Of a DNA stretch of 64,000 nucleotides, positions 18,291 to 26,359 are shown piece by piece. Origin of the DNA: Helicobacter rappini (GTDB lineage: Bacteria; Campylobacterota; Campylobacteria; Campylobacterales; Helicobacteraceae); contig NZ_FZPK01000006.1 of NCBI RefSeq assembly GCF_900198625.1, positions 1 through 64,000 of the forward strand. Reading direction: 5' to 3'. The notes beneath the pieces are model-generated. The model was not told the origin of the DNA. It was given only the letters and a program-made list of their open reading frames with translations, and did not search any database. Position 1 is the stretch's first letter. Each line of letters opens with the position of its first letter. A program made the translations under genes and the position numbers.

Positions 18291-19540
18291 TGGCGACAAG
18301 AAAACAAGCAAGAGAAGCTATCATTCAGATTCTATACGCAAAAGAATTGGGCAATGATAAGGCGATAGAACAAGCAGAAGCCTTTCTCAACGCACAAAAA
18401 ATACGCAATAAACAGCAAGATTTTGCCCTTAATCTACTGCATGGAATCTGTAATGAAGAGAGAAAAATCGCAGATATTATTAATGTATTCTTAAAAAGTT
18501 GGGATTTAAGTCGTTTGGGCGTGATTGAGAAAAATATCATAAAGCTTGGTGTGTATGAGCTGCTGCAAACAAATACGCAAAAAGCAGTGATTATCAATGA
18601 AGCTATTGAGCTTACAAAGTCGTTTAATGTGCAAGATGCGTTTAGACTAGTTAATGGCATACTTGATTCTGTGGCAAAGACAGATTCTAAAACGCTAGAT
18701 GAATTGATACAAAAACAAGAACAAATAAATACTGAAAAATTAACACAAGATTCCATAAAACAAACTCGTATAGAATCTAAAAAGCCCATAAAACACAAAA
18801 TAGATTCTACACATTCTACAAAAAGACAAAGGGTTAAACAAACTATACAAAAAGAAATAAAGCAAGATTCCGCACAAATACCAGCAAAAAAGACAGATAT
18901 GACTCATGTAAAATCAATCCAAATAAGTGCGAGTAAAAAAGATAAAGAAGCACAAGATTTAAATATAGAATCTAAGCACGAGAGAATGTCTAAAAAAGCT
19001 AGTCATGTTAGTCAATCTAAAGATTCTAAGCGAGTAAAAGATTCTAAAAGTAAATTAGAATCTAAAAGTCATAAAGATACTAAACCATTAAAAGATTCTA
19101 GGCTTAAGTTAGAATCTAAACACGATAAAACAAACGATTCTAAAAACAATTTAGAATCTAAAACTACACAGGCTATAAAATCAGCAAAACAAACTTCGCA
19201 AAAAAAAGATTCTAAACAAGCTAAAGATTCTAAAAACAATAAAGCAAAACATGCGATAAGAGATTCTAAACAAGCAGAAAATTCTAAAAACAATTTAGAA
19301 TCTACAATAAAAACCGAATCTAAAATCCACAAAGATTCTAAAACAAAACAAGAAGCTATTCAAACTAAAGACTTTCAAAAAAAATCAGATTCTAAAAAAG
19401 CAAAGGTTTCTAAAGTTAGTTTAGATACTAAGAGAGTAAAAGAATCTAAAACTAATTTAGATTCTAAAAACAATAAACAAAAAGATTCCAAAACAACAAA
19501 AACTAGCAAAAAGAAAAACACAAAAAAAGGATTAGCATGA
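18290..19540 (+). CDS. nusB: Transcription antitermination factor NusB with a very long disordered tail
   Basis: The first 140 or so residues are an ordinary NusB: RKQAREAIIQILYA, LGVIEKNIIKLGVYELL, KAVIINEAIELTKSF and ALVNGILD-type RLVNGILDSV. NusB with NusE binds boxA RNA and helps rRNA antitermination. The family normally ends here, but this protein runs on for about 275 residues of Lys/Ser/Asp/Glu/Asn-rich sequence built from repeated DSK, ESK and NLESK units. The tail is uninterrupted, strongly basic and predicted disordered. It starts exactly where AGATTCTA/TAGAATCT motifs become dense in the DNA. The stop overlaps the pyrF start by four bases, so the tail is translated into the operon junction rather than being misassembled read-through. 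Confidence 0.9.
   Translation: MATRKQAREAIIQILYAKELGNDKAIEQAEAFLNAQKIRNKQQDFALNLLHGICNEERKIADIINVFLKSWDLSRLGVIEKNIIKLGVYELLQTNTQKAVIINEAIELTKSFNVQDAFRLVNGILDSVAKTDSKTLDELIQKQEQINTEKLTQDSIKQTRIESKKPIKHKIDSTHSTKRQRVKQTIQKEIKQDSAQIPAKKTDMTHVKSIQISASKKDKEAQDLNIESKHERMSKKASHVSQSKDSKRVKDSKSKLESKSHKDTKPLKDSRLKLESKHDKTNDSKNNLESKTTQAIKSAKQTSQKKDSKQAKDSKNNKAKHAIRDSKQAENSKNNLESTIKTESKIHKDSKTKQEAIQTKDFQKKSDSKKAKVSKVSLDTKRVKESKTNLDSKNNKQKDSKTTKTSKKKNTKKGLA
18660..19520 (+). repeat. AGATTCTA/TAGAATCT-dense low-complexity tract in nusB
   Basis: By my count about twenty GATTCT or AGAATC hexamers in about 850 bp, spaced irregularly at 12-60 bases. Units read GAT-TCT-AAA (Asp-Ser-Lys) or GAA-TCT-AAA (Glu-Ser-Lys). 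The irregular spacing and absence of a constant repeat length separate it from a simple tandem repeat or CRISPR array. Confidence 0.8.
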
Positions 19541-20223
19541 AGTTATGTATCGCCCTTGATATGCCAAGTATGCAGGAAAATCTTGCTTTAGCAAAAGAAG
19601 TTAAAAAGCATTTTAGTAACGAAGAGATATGGCTAAAAGTTGGACTGCGTAGCTTTGTGCGTGATGGCAGGGATTTTGTGTGTATGTTGCAGGATTTAGG
19701 TTTTAAAATCTTTTTAGATTTAAAGATTTATGATATACCTAATACCATGCTTGATTGCGTTTATGAGTGTCATCAACTCGGCGTAGATATGATGACTATC
19801 CATGCAAGTTGTGGTAAAGAGGCGATGAAGTCTATTGCTAAATTTTTACGCACAGAATCTTCAAATATGCGTGTTGTAGCTGTGAGTGCTTTAACAAGTT
19901 TTGATGAATCTGGCTTTAAAGAGATATATAACATCTCTATCAAAGAGGGTGTAAAATCCTTTGCAAATATCGTGTATGAAAGCGGTATAGATGGGCTTGT
20001 ATGCTCAATTGATGAAGTTTCACTCATAAAAAGCATATCAAATACGCTATGTTGTGTAACGCCGGGCATACGATTAGAAGATTCTAATAATGACGATCAA
20101 AAACGAGTGGCAAGTGTAAGTGTAGCAAAAAAAATGGGGAGTGATTTTATAGTTGTTGGGCGACCTATTTATAATGCAAATGATAAATTCAGCGTGATTA
20201 AGCGGATTTTAAGTGATATGTAG
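19537..20223 (+). CDS. pyrF: Orotidine-5'-phosphate decarboxylase
   Basis: Last step of UMP synthesis. It has 228 residues. The N-terminal CIALDMPS is followed by the catalytic tetrad region FLDLKIYDIPNT, then TIHASCGKEA, VTPGIRLE and the phosphate-gripper DFIVVGRPIYNA. The ATG overlaps the nusB stop (ATGA), with AAAGGA inside the nusB end as ribosome-binding site, so ribH-nusB-pyrF is one coupled unit. Confidence 0.95.
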   Translation: MKLCIALDMPSMQENLALAKEVKKHFSNEEIWLKVGLRSFVRDGRDFVCMLQDLGFKIFLDLKIYDIPNTMLDCVYECHQLGVDMMTIHASCGKEAMKSIAKFLRTESSNMRVVAVSALTSFDESGFKEIYNISIKEGVKSFANIVYESGIDGLVCSIDEVSLIKSISNTLCCVTPGIRLEDSNNDDQKRVASVSVAKKMGSDFIVVGRPIYNANDKFSVIKRILSDM

Positions 20224-20257
20224 CTATAAGTATTCTACTTTAAAATAAGGAATGGCA

Positions 20258-20443
20258 ATGATTACGCAAGTGCAAATATTTACCGCGAAAACAACAGAAG
20301 AGTTACAAAAAAAGATGAATGAATTTTGCGTGGATTTTTTCCCCGAAGAGATTGTAAATTTTAAGGTAGCAAAGATTTATACACAAGCACAAGAAGAAGA
20401 ACAATGGCTAGGCTATATCGTGTATAAAAAGAATGAATACTAA
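20258..20443 (+). CDS. Small conserved-looking hypothetical protein
   Basis: Has 61 residues from the ATG at 20258, seven bases after TAAGGA; the ATG at 20252 is only one base from that site and is rejected. The protein (MITQVQIFTAKTTEELQ..) looks like a small alpha/beta dimer with a beta strand, a helix and a final strand LGYIVYKK. A good ribosome-binding site and position behind pyrF suggest it is real. Function unknown. Confidence 0.65.
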   Translation: MITQVQIFTAKTTEELQKKMNEFCVDFFPEEIVNFKVAKIYTQAQEEEQWLGYIVYKKNEY

Positions 20444-20595
20444 TTTTGTATTAGTGCAAGATTTATTTGCTTGAGTATAAATTAAGCAAATAAGAGATTC
20501 TTACCCTACAAGGCAAAATCTGCAAAGCAAAGTCTATTGTGTGCTAGAATATCAATGAACCTGTGAGTGAATCTATCAATCAATAAAGGCATATA

Positions 20596-22386
20596 ATGAA
20601 AGCTAAAAAAAGCACACTTTATGAATGTCAGCATTGCGGTTGGCAAAGCAGTAAATGGCTTGGTAAATGTCCAAATTGTAGTGCATGGGAAAGTCTTATC
20701 GAGTTAAAGGGTGAAGCGTTAAGCTACGCATATTCTAGCAATAACACACAAACTACACACTCTAGCACAAAAGCCCTGCCTATCACACAAGTGCAAGAAG
20801 AGGTGCTAGATAGATTTAGCTCCACACAAAGTGAGCTTGACATTGTGCTTGGTGGTGGGATAGTGCGAGGTGGGCTTTATCTCATCGGTGGGAGTCCGGG
20901 TGTTGGTAAATCTACTTTGCTTTTAAAGGTGGCAGGTGGATTGGCAAATGGCGAGTCCTATAATATAGATTCTAATCCTTACACAAATAATCTAGCTTTA
21001 AATACAGAATCTAGTGCTACTTTTCATGCAAATAATACAAATTTAGATAATCAAGCAAATTCTTATAATAGCTTTTCAAATACAATTCAAAGTGAGAAGC
21101 AACGGAATCTAGATTCTAATCCTTGTCATGTTGAGCGTAGCGAAATATCTAGCATAGAATCCAACAAAGATATTTCGCCTTTTTCAAAGGCTCGCACGAG
21201 CAAAGCTCTTGCCCATACTTGCAAATATGACAATATGCAAAATTTAGATTCTAAAAATTACACCCTAAACCCGGCAACCCACCCAGATTTGACACAGAAT
21301 CTAGAATCTAATCAAATAACACAAAAAGCTCCGCACCAGCCCATAAAGACAGAAAAACTAGATTCTAAATCCACACAAACAAAAGGCAGAAAAGTGCTTT
21401 ATGTAAGCGGTGAAGAAAGCCTTAGTCAAATACATAATCGTGCGAAAAGATGTCATTGCTTGAGTGATAATCTCTATCTATTAAGCGAGATTAATATCTT
21501 AGAGATTAAGGAAAATCTGTTAAATGGTGGCTTTGAAGTTTGCATTATAGATTCTATACAAACGATTTATTCGCCTAATCTCACAGCAGCACCCGGCTCT
21601 GTCTCACAAGTGCGAGAGATTACATTCGAGCTTATGCGGCTTGCAAAAAGCTTTAATATCGCCATGTTTATCATTGGGCATATTACAAAAGATGGGCAGA
21701 TTGCAGGTCCTAGAGTGCTAGAGCATATGGTTGATTGTGTGCTATATTTTGAGGGAGAGAGAAGCAATGAGCTAAAGATTTTGCGAGGGTTTAAAAATCG
21801 TTTCGGCACGACAAGCGAGATTGGAATCTTTGAGATGAAAGCACATGGTTTAGTGAGTGCAAATGAAGCAACAAAGAAGTTTTTTAATGCAAAAAAGGAT
21901 ATGTCTGGTAGTGCAGCAGTAGCGATTATGGAGGGAAGCAGATGTATAGTCGTAGAGATTCAAGCCCTAACTTGTGAGAATGAGTATGGTGTGCCAAAAC
22001 GCCTTACAAATGGCTTTGATAGCAATCGATTAAATATGATTCTAGCCTTGCTTGAGAAAAAGCTAGGTATCCATTTGCATAAACATGATGTCTTTGTGAA
22101 TGTTGCTGGTGGGATTAAGATTAGTGAAACAAGTGCGGATTTAGCCCTTATTGCAAGCATTTTATCAAGTTATAAAAATCGCCCATTAAGATCAAGCACA
22201 GCTTTCATTGGTGAAGTGAGTTTGATTGGTGATATTAGAGAGGTGGGTGGGCTTGAGTTGCGATTAAAAGAGTTGGCAAACTTTGGCTTTAAAAATGCCA
22301 TAGTCCCAAATATCCCAAAAGGCTATAAGGGGCAGGTAAAATGCACTCAAGCATTAGAGGTGGCACAGATTATTGAGTGGATGTGA
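20596..22386 (+). CDS. radA: DNA repair protein RadA with repeat-derived insertion
   Basis: RadA is a DnaB-like branch-migration helicase in recombination and transformation. It has 596 residues, where about 450 is usual. The zinc finger CQHC-X11-CPNC spans 11-28, Walker A GGSPGVGKST 98-107, then VSGEES, the RadA-specific KNRFGTTSEIG and a C-terminal Lon-protease-like domain (GGIKISETSADLALIASIL). The excess is one block, about residues 120-263, inserted in the loop between the Walker A helix and strand KVLYVSGEES. It is polar and contains CHVERSEIS and KDISPFSKA, the coding form of the palindromic repeat found between genes at 27-28 kb. The ATPase core is intact, so the protein is probably functional. 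Confidence 0.95.
   Translation: MKAKKSTLYECQHCGWQSSKWLGKCPNCSAWESLIELKGEALSYAYSSNNTQTTHSSTKALPITQVQEEVLDRFSSTQSELDIVLGGGIVRGGLYLIGGSPGVGKSTLLLKVAGGLANGESYNIDSNPYTNNLALNTESSATFHANNTNLDNQANSYNSFSNTIQSEKQRNLDSNPCHVERSEISSIESNKDISPFSKARTSKALAHTCKYDNMQNLDSKNYTLNPATHPDLTQNLESNQITQKAPHQPIKTEKLDSKSTQTKGRKVLYVSGEESLSQIHNRAKRCHCLSDNLYLLSEINILEIKENLLNGGFEVCIIDSIQTIYSPNLTAAPGSVSQVREITFELMRLAKSFNIAMFIIGHITKDGQIAGPRVLEHMVDCVLYFEGERSNELKILRGFKNRFGTTSEIGIFEMKAHGLVSANEATKKFFNAKKDMSGSAAVAIMEGSRCIVVEIQALTCENEYGVPKRLTNGFDSNRLNMILALLEKKLGIHLHKHDVFVNVAGGIKISETSADLALIASILSSYKNRPLRSSTAFIGEVSLIGDIREVGGLELRLKELANFGFKNAIVPNIPKGYKGQVKCTQALEVAQIIEWM
21123..21234 (+). repeat. Palindromic repeat element inside radA (in frame)
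   Basis: Left arm TTGTCATGTTGAGCGTAGCG, then AAATATC, a spacer with TAGAATC, the right-arm start GATATTTCGCCTTTTTCAAA and a distal ATATGACAA. The right arm is split by extra sequence. The reading frame through it is Cys-His-Val-Glu-Arg-Ser-Glu-Ile-Ser. Confidence 0.85.
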
Positions 22387-22436
22387 TTTTTATTGGGTAT
22401 TGGTATATTTTATTCGGGCGTAACAAAATATTTTAA

Positions 22437-22445
22437 TGCTACAAT
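22437..22445 (+). promoter_or_regulatory. Extended -10 promoter of addB
   Basis: TGCTACAAT, 25 bases before the ATG, with AAAGGA between. Confidence 0.5.
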
Positions 22446-22469
22446 TACACGCAAAAATAAAGGAATGTT

Positions 22470-25109
22470 ATGGATAATGTTACGCAATTACAGAATCTTT
22501 TTACCACAAAACAACCCTTATTTATATTAAGTAGCACAAGATCTAAAAAGGAATTTTACCTGCATTTTAAGGCGAAAAGCAGTTTAGATTTTAACCTGCA
22601 TTTAAACACAGAATCTAATGAAATACTCAATAATTGCTTTATGCTATTTGATACAAAATCTCATCAAACATTTAATAATAAAGATTCTATAATTCTGCCT
22701 TACGCCCTAAGTATAGATGAGTTTTTCACAAAAATAACCTTTAGTGATTACGCTATGATACCCAATAATGTGCGTGATTTTTTCATGTTTCAAGCCCTGC
22801 AAAATGTAAAGCAAAAAACAAAAAACACACAGAAAAAAACACAGGACTTTTTAAACTTTGAAACAAGCTTTATGCTATTTTTGCAAACTTCTTCTGTGTT
22901 GTTACAATTTTATGATGAGTTAAGAGAGCATAAGATTGCAATAACAAAAGAGAGTTTAGAAGAGTTTGCAAATATCGATAGCTATGAGGAATATAGCGAG
23001 CAATTAAGCCTTTTAGCAGAGATTTATGAGGAGTATAATTTATTATTAAAGGCAAATGAACTCACAGATTCTATATACAGCGACACGACACAAAGCTATA
23101 ATATCTTTAGTGAATATATACAGAGTTTTTCAAGCATACATATAGAGCTAGAGGGCTTTATATCGCCACTGCAATATGAGATTCTAGAGCGTGTGAGTAG
23201 CATTACCCCAACCTTTCTTTACTTTAAGACAGATAGCTACAATATGGGGCATTTTCAGTTTCTAAAGCAAGAATTAGAATCTTTTAAAAGCTATATTTAT
23301 AATTTGCAGACTAAAGATTTATTTACACAAGACACAAAAAGATTAAAAAGACAAAATATTAAACTCTACAAAACTACAAAAAGACTAAGTCAAGCAAACC
23401 TAGCCCTAGCCCTAGCGTATAAATGGCAAGAAGAGATATTACAAAACAAGGCAAGTGAAAATGACTTTGCGATAATTTTACCTAGCGAGAGTTTCTGTAA
23501 TCACTTATTAACACTAGATTCTAATCATATCTTTAACTTTGCGATGGGGATACATATCGCCTATTTAGAATCTTATAATCTATTATTATCCTTATATGAT
23601 TCTTATATGCAAACAAAAGTGTTTGATATAGCCCCGCTTTTAGAAAGTGATAGCTATGATACACAAAAGCTTAATGCATTAAAAGAGCAATGTTTGCAAG
23701 ATTCTACAATTATTTCTAATCCAAATATATTGCATTTAGAAAAGATTCTAATGCTATTATTTGAAAATGAAGAAGTGCTATTAGCACAAATAGCACAAAT
23801 ACTCTCAACCTTTAATCATATCGCAAATAGAAACTTTTTTAATGTCAATACATTGCATTTTGAGAATCTTTTTACTTTATTTATGCGAGAAATTGCAGGG
23901 TTAAAAATCAATCATGTAGCAGGTGGTAAGATAAAAGTCATTGGCACACTAGAGGCAAGAAATCTGCATTTCAAAGAAGTGCTAATACTTGATTTTAGCG
24001 ATGATTTTGTCCCAAATGTTACGCATGATGATATGTTTTTAAACTCTAAGATTAGATCTCATTATGGTATGCCGACAAGAAAAGATAAAGAAAATCTCTA
24101 TAAGCACCACTACTACAATATTATGAAAAACACAGAAATAACGCATATTAGCTTTGTAAATAATGAAGAACAGATAGAATCAAATATGCTATTTGAAATC
24201 GGCTGCAATACAGAATCAGCCCAATCTATTGACACACTTTATAGCTACTATGATATGACTAAACAAGCTAATATAACATTTTATGAAGATGAATACAAAC
24301 CATTTGGGAAAGTAGAAAATTTAAGTGCTACCGCACTGAATGTATATAATGAATGCACGCGTAAATTCTACTACCGCTATGTTGAGGGTTTGAAAGAAGA
24401 GAGAACGCAAAGTCAGTATTTTGGTAGCATTATACATGAATGGCTTTTTGAATCTTATAAACCTTATATTGAAGAGACATTAACACTAGATTCTATAAAT
24501 GCAATCGAATCTAGCTTTTTTTCTAAATTTTATGCCCTAAATACTTTACTTACACAAAATAATCAAGAAGAAAGCATAGAAATAGATATGAAAACTTTCG
24601 TAAAACTTGATAGCTTTACCCCATATATGAGAGCCTTTTTTGAGTATGAAAGAGAGAGGGTAAAAAAGTATTCTATAAAGATTCTAGGACTTGAATATAC
24701 TTTTCGTATAGAAAACTTCCGCATAAATGCCACGCAAGATACAGGCTATACACTCAATGGGGCAATAGATAGGATAGATATGGTGGATAATGAGATTGTG
24801 CTATATGATTATAAAAGCGGGGCTAGCTTGCCTAAGAGTTCTGATTTACAAATGCCTTTTTATGCGATGTGTGCGACTGAAATGCCACTCTTGCAACCAC
24901 ATAATGGCTTACATACAAAATTAGCATACTATCATCTTGGAGCAAAGGATATAAATAAGATTCTAGTATTTAATGATGAAAAGAAATTGAATGAGAATAT
25001 ACAAAAGATTCAAGAAATGCTTAAGACTTTTGGTGAAACAAATGAAATGACAGAGAAATTATCTACATGCAAAGATTGTCAATATGCCCTTTTGTGTAAT
25101 AGAACATAG
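22470..25109 (+). CDS. addB: AddB-like helicase-nuclease subunit (PD-(D/E)XK, Fe-S)
   Basis: Subunit of AddAB, which resects double-strand breaks for RecA loading. It has 879 residues, somewhat longer than I expect for H. pylori AddB. The N-terminal two thirds is a degenerate helicase-like region with no convincing Walker A. The C-terminal nuclease shows GAIDRIDMVDNEIVLYDYKSG (catalytic Asp and Lys). The Fe-S staple consists of one Cys in NECTRKFYYRY and three in CKDCQYALLC at the end. AddA is not in the window, so the partner is encoded elsewhere. Like H. pylori AddB it could also be named a RecB-family exonuclease; the C-terminal domain is the firm part. Confidence 0.8.
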   Translation: MDNVTQLQNLFTTKQPLFILSSTRSKKEFYLHFKAKSSLDFNLHLNTESNEILNNCFMLFDTKSHQTFNNKDSIILPYALSIDEFFTKITFSDYAMIPNNVRDFFMFQALQNVKQKTKNTQKKTQDFLNFETSFMLFLQTSSVLLQFYDELREHKIAITKESLEEFANIDSYEEYSEQLSLLAEIYEEYNLLLKANELTDSIYSDTTQSYNIFSEYIQSFSSIHIELEGFISPLQYEILERVSSITPTFLYFKTDSYNMGHFQFLKQELESFKSYIYNLQTKDLFTQDTKRLKRQNIKLYKTTKRLSQANLALALAYKWQEEILQNKASENDFAIILPSESFCNHLLTLDSNHIFNFAMGIHIAYLESYNLLLSLYDSYMQTKVFDIAPLLESDSYDTQKLNALKEQCLQDSTIISNPNILHLEKILMLLFENEEVLLAQIAQILSTFNHIANRNFFNVNTLHFENLFTLFMREIAGLKINHVAGGKIKVIGTLEARNLHFKEVLILDFSDDFVPNVTHDDMFLNSKIRSHYGMPTRKDKENLYKHHYYNIMKNTEITHISFVNNEEQIESNMLFEIGCNTESAQSIDTLYSYYDMTKQANITFYEDEYKPFGKVENLSATALNVYNECTRKFYYRYVEGLKEERTQSQYFGSIIHEWLFESYKPYIEETLTLDSINAIESSFFSKFYALNTLLTQNNQEESIEIDMKTFVKLDSFTPYMRAFFEYERERVKKYSIKILGLEYTFRIENFRINATQDTGYTLNGAIDRIDMVDNEIVLYDYKSGASLPKSSDLQMPFYAMCATEMPLLQPHNGLHTKLAYYHLGAKDINKILVFNDEKKLNENIQKIQEMLKTFGETNEMTEKLSTCKDCQYALLCNRT

Positions 25110-25121
25110 GGGGGGGGGGGG
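25109..25121 (+). repeat. Poly-G tract (13) after addB
   Basis: Thirteen G beginning with the last base of the addB TAG stop. Changes in length cannot alter AddB but could alter the leader of the next gene at 25275. Confidence 0.9.
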
Positions 25122-25134
25122 TTGGAATCTAAAC

Positions 25135-25183
25135 TTTGCTAGATTGAGTATTATTTTTTATCAGCCATACCCGATCTAGCAAA
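25135..25183. repeat. Perfect 10-bp inverted repeat, 29-base loop
   Basis: TTTGCTAGAT at 25135-25144 and ATCTAGCAAA at 25174-25183. It may be a hairpin at the end of the addB transcript or a protein site. No T-run follows directly, so I do not call it a terminator. Confidence 0.6.
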
Positions 25184-25274
25184 TAAAAAATAATTAACTT
25201 TGGAATTCAGTAAAAAAATATGTTAGAATACAGACTTTAATTCTTACAAAGGGTTACTTGCCAAAGGGATTTAT

Positions 25275-25682
25275 ATGGAAACAAATGTGATTGTTATCGT
25301 TGGAAGCTTTGTCGTTGTTGTTGTGCTGTTTATCTTCGCACTTTTTAAGTTTGTGCTATCGAATAAGCCAAAAGAAAGAGAGTTTGACATTGATTTAACA
25401 GGTGGATTTAGTGTTGAAAGTGTTATGATGGTGCTAGATTCTAGCTCTAGCACACTAGAAGACTTACAAGAAGTGCTAGATAAGCTTTTTAGCGAATATG
25501 ATAAATTGGAACTAAGCAAACTACAAATTAAAAACATTCTCATTGCCCTATCTCTTCACAAAAATGCACAAAAAGATATTATCATTGAAACTCAAAAAAG
25601 ATTTGAAGAAAAACACCCAGAACTTGCTATGGAGTTTGAACGATCTGTAAAAAAGGGGCTTGATGCAAGGGGGAGAAGATAG
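25275..25682 (+). CDS. Small membrane-anchored protein, unknown function
   Basis: Has 135 residues with one N-terminal transmembrane helix (about 5-28, very Val-rich) and a cytoplasmic helical domain (about 40-135) that is acidic then basic (ERSVKKGLDARGRR). AAGGGA lies five bases before the ATG. No recognised motif. It looks genuine from its ribosome-binding site, codon use and organised helices. Confidence 0.7.
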   Translation: METNVIVIVGSFVVVVVLFIFALFKFVLSNKPKEREFDIDLTGGFSVESVMMVLDSSSSTLEDLQEVLDKLFSEYDKLELSKLQIKNILIALSLHKNAQKDIIIETQKRFEEKHPELAMEFERSVKKGLDARGRR

Positions 25683-26004
25683 GGGGTTATAGGGAGAATT
25701 TTAACCATTTCTATTTGATAATGCTTTGGCTATCAAAGTTTTTTACGATTTTATTTTATTTGTTTATAACTTTCACTACATAAATTTCTTTTAGCTTTAG
25801 AATCTAATGGGCTAATAACTTCAACGACGAAATCTCTAACTAATACACATAACCACTTATTCAACAGGCATTGCATTTATAAAAATTTGATTGTAAGTGA
25901 CCATTACGCATATAGAGATTTATCTAAAAATCCCATTTTCATACAATGATAAGGGGTTGTGTTATGAAAATATACAAAAATGTAAAGTATTTTTTACATT
26001 TTTA
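25683..26004. other. Intergenic region before the candidate RNA gene
   Basis: AT-rich, with no open frame of note and no palindromic repeat. I see nothing assignable until the promoter at 26005. Confidence 0.5.
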
Positions 26005-26033
26005 TTGACAAATAACTATTTTTTATGTATAGT
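26005..26033 (+). promoter_or_regulatory. Near-consensus sigma70 promoter
   Basis: TTGACA at 26005-26010, exactly 17 bases, TATAGT at 26028-26033. It is the strongest promoter in the window, of the class otherwise seen only at tRNAs here. Predicted start near 26040. Confidence 0.85.
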
Positions 26034-26039
26034 TTCATC

Positions 26040-26191
26040 GCGTTCCTAATGTTAGGGCGTAGTTATTAGGTTAGGTTACCCCCTCCAATTTCCCTACACC
26101 TAATAGCTTCAAAAACTTTGCTGAACCCCACAAATTGTGAAGTTTTTGTTACTCTCCACTCCTTTTATAGGCTCCTTTAGGAGCTTTTTTT
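26040..26191 (+). ncRNA. Candidate structured stable RNA, about 150 nt, family unknown
   Basis: It is bounded by a consensus promoter and an intrinsic terminator and contains no plausible reading frame. Three helices can be drawn: CCTAA/TTAGG (26045-26056), TATTAGGT/ACCTAATA (26064-26071 with 26098-26105) enclosing a C-rich loop, and AAAAACTT/AAGTTTTT (26111-26118 with 26140-26147) enclosing CACAAATTGTG. The C-rich loop has CCCCCTCC and TTTCCCT, i.e. single-stranded C/U able to pair with G-rich RNA. It lacks the GGAA-capped SRP helix, and its ends are not complementary as 6S RNA would need; tmRNA and RNase P are much longer. H. pylori RepG, a small RNA with a C/U-rich loop that targets poly-G leaders, is a functional analogy only. 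Confidence 0.6.
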
Positions 26192-26197
26192 ATTTTT
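26171..26197 (+). terminator. Intrinsic terminator of the candidate RNA
   Basis: GCTCC-TTTA-GGAGC hairpin followed immediately by seven T, A, five T. Confidence 0.85.
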
Positions 26198-26359
26198 CAT
26201 TTTACTCCTTTGTTTTATTTAAGATTTATTCTTTTGAGTTGAAAAACTCAAGAGATTTTTGTCATATTATCCATGAGAAAAGATATAACAAGTTTATGAA
26301 GTTGCATGATGATTAAAAAATATTCATAGAAAATAAGCAGAACTAAGCAAAAGAAAGTT

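Noticed and set aside
18680-19520. Possible CRISPR-like or tandem repeat array in nusB
   Set aside because: Units vary in spacing and flanks, lie wholly within an open frame and have no constant repeat length; better described as motif-dense low-complexity coding DNA.
26040-26191. Identification of the RNA as 6S, SRP RNA, tmRNA or RepG
   Set aside because: It lacks the end-to-end pairing of 6S and the GGAA-capped SRP helix, and is too short for tmRNA; RepG homology could not be verified from memory.
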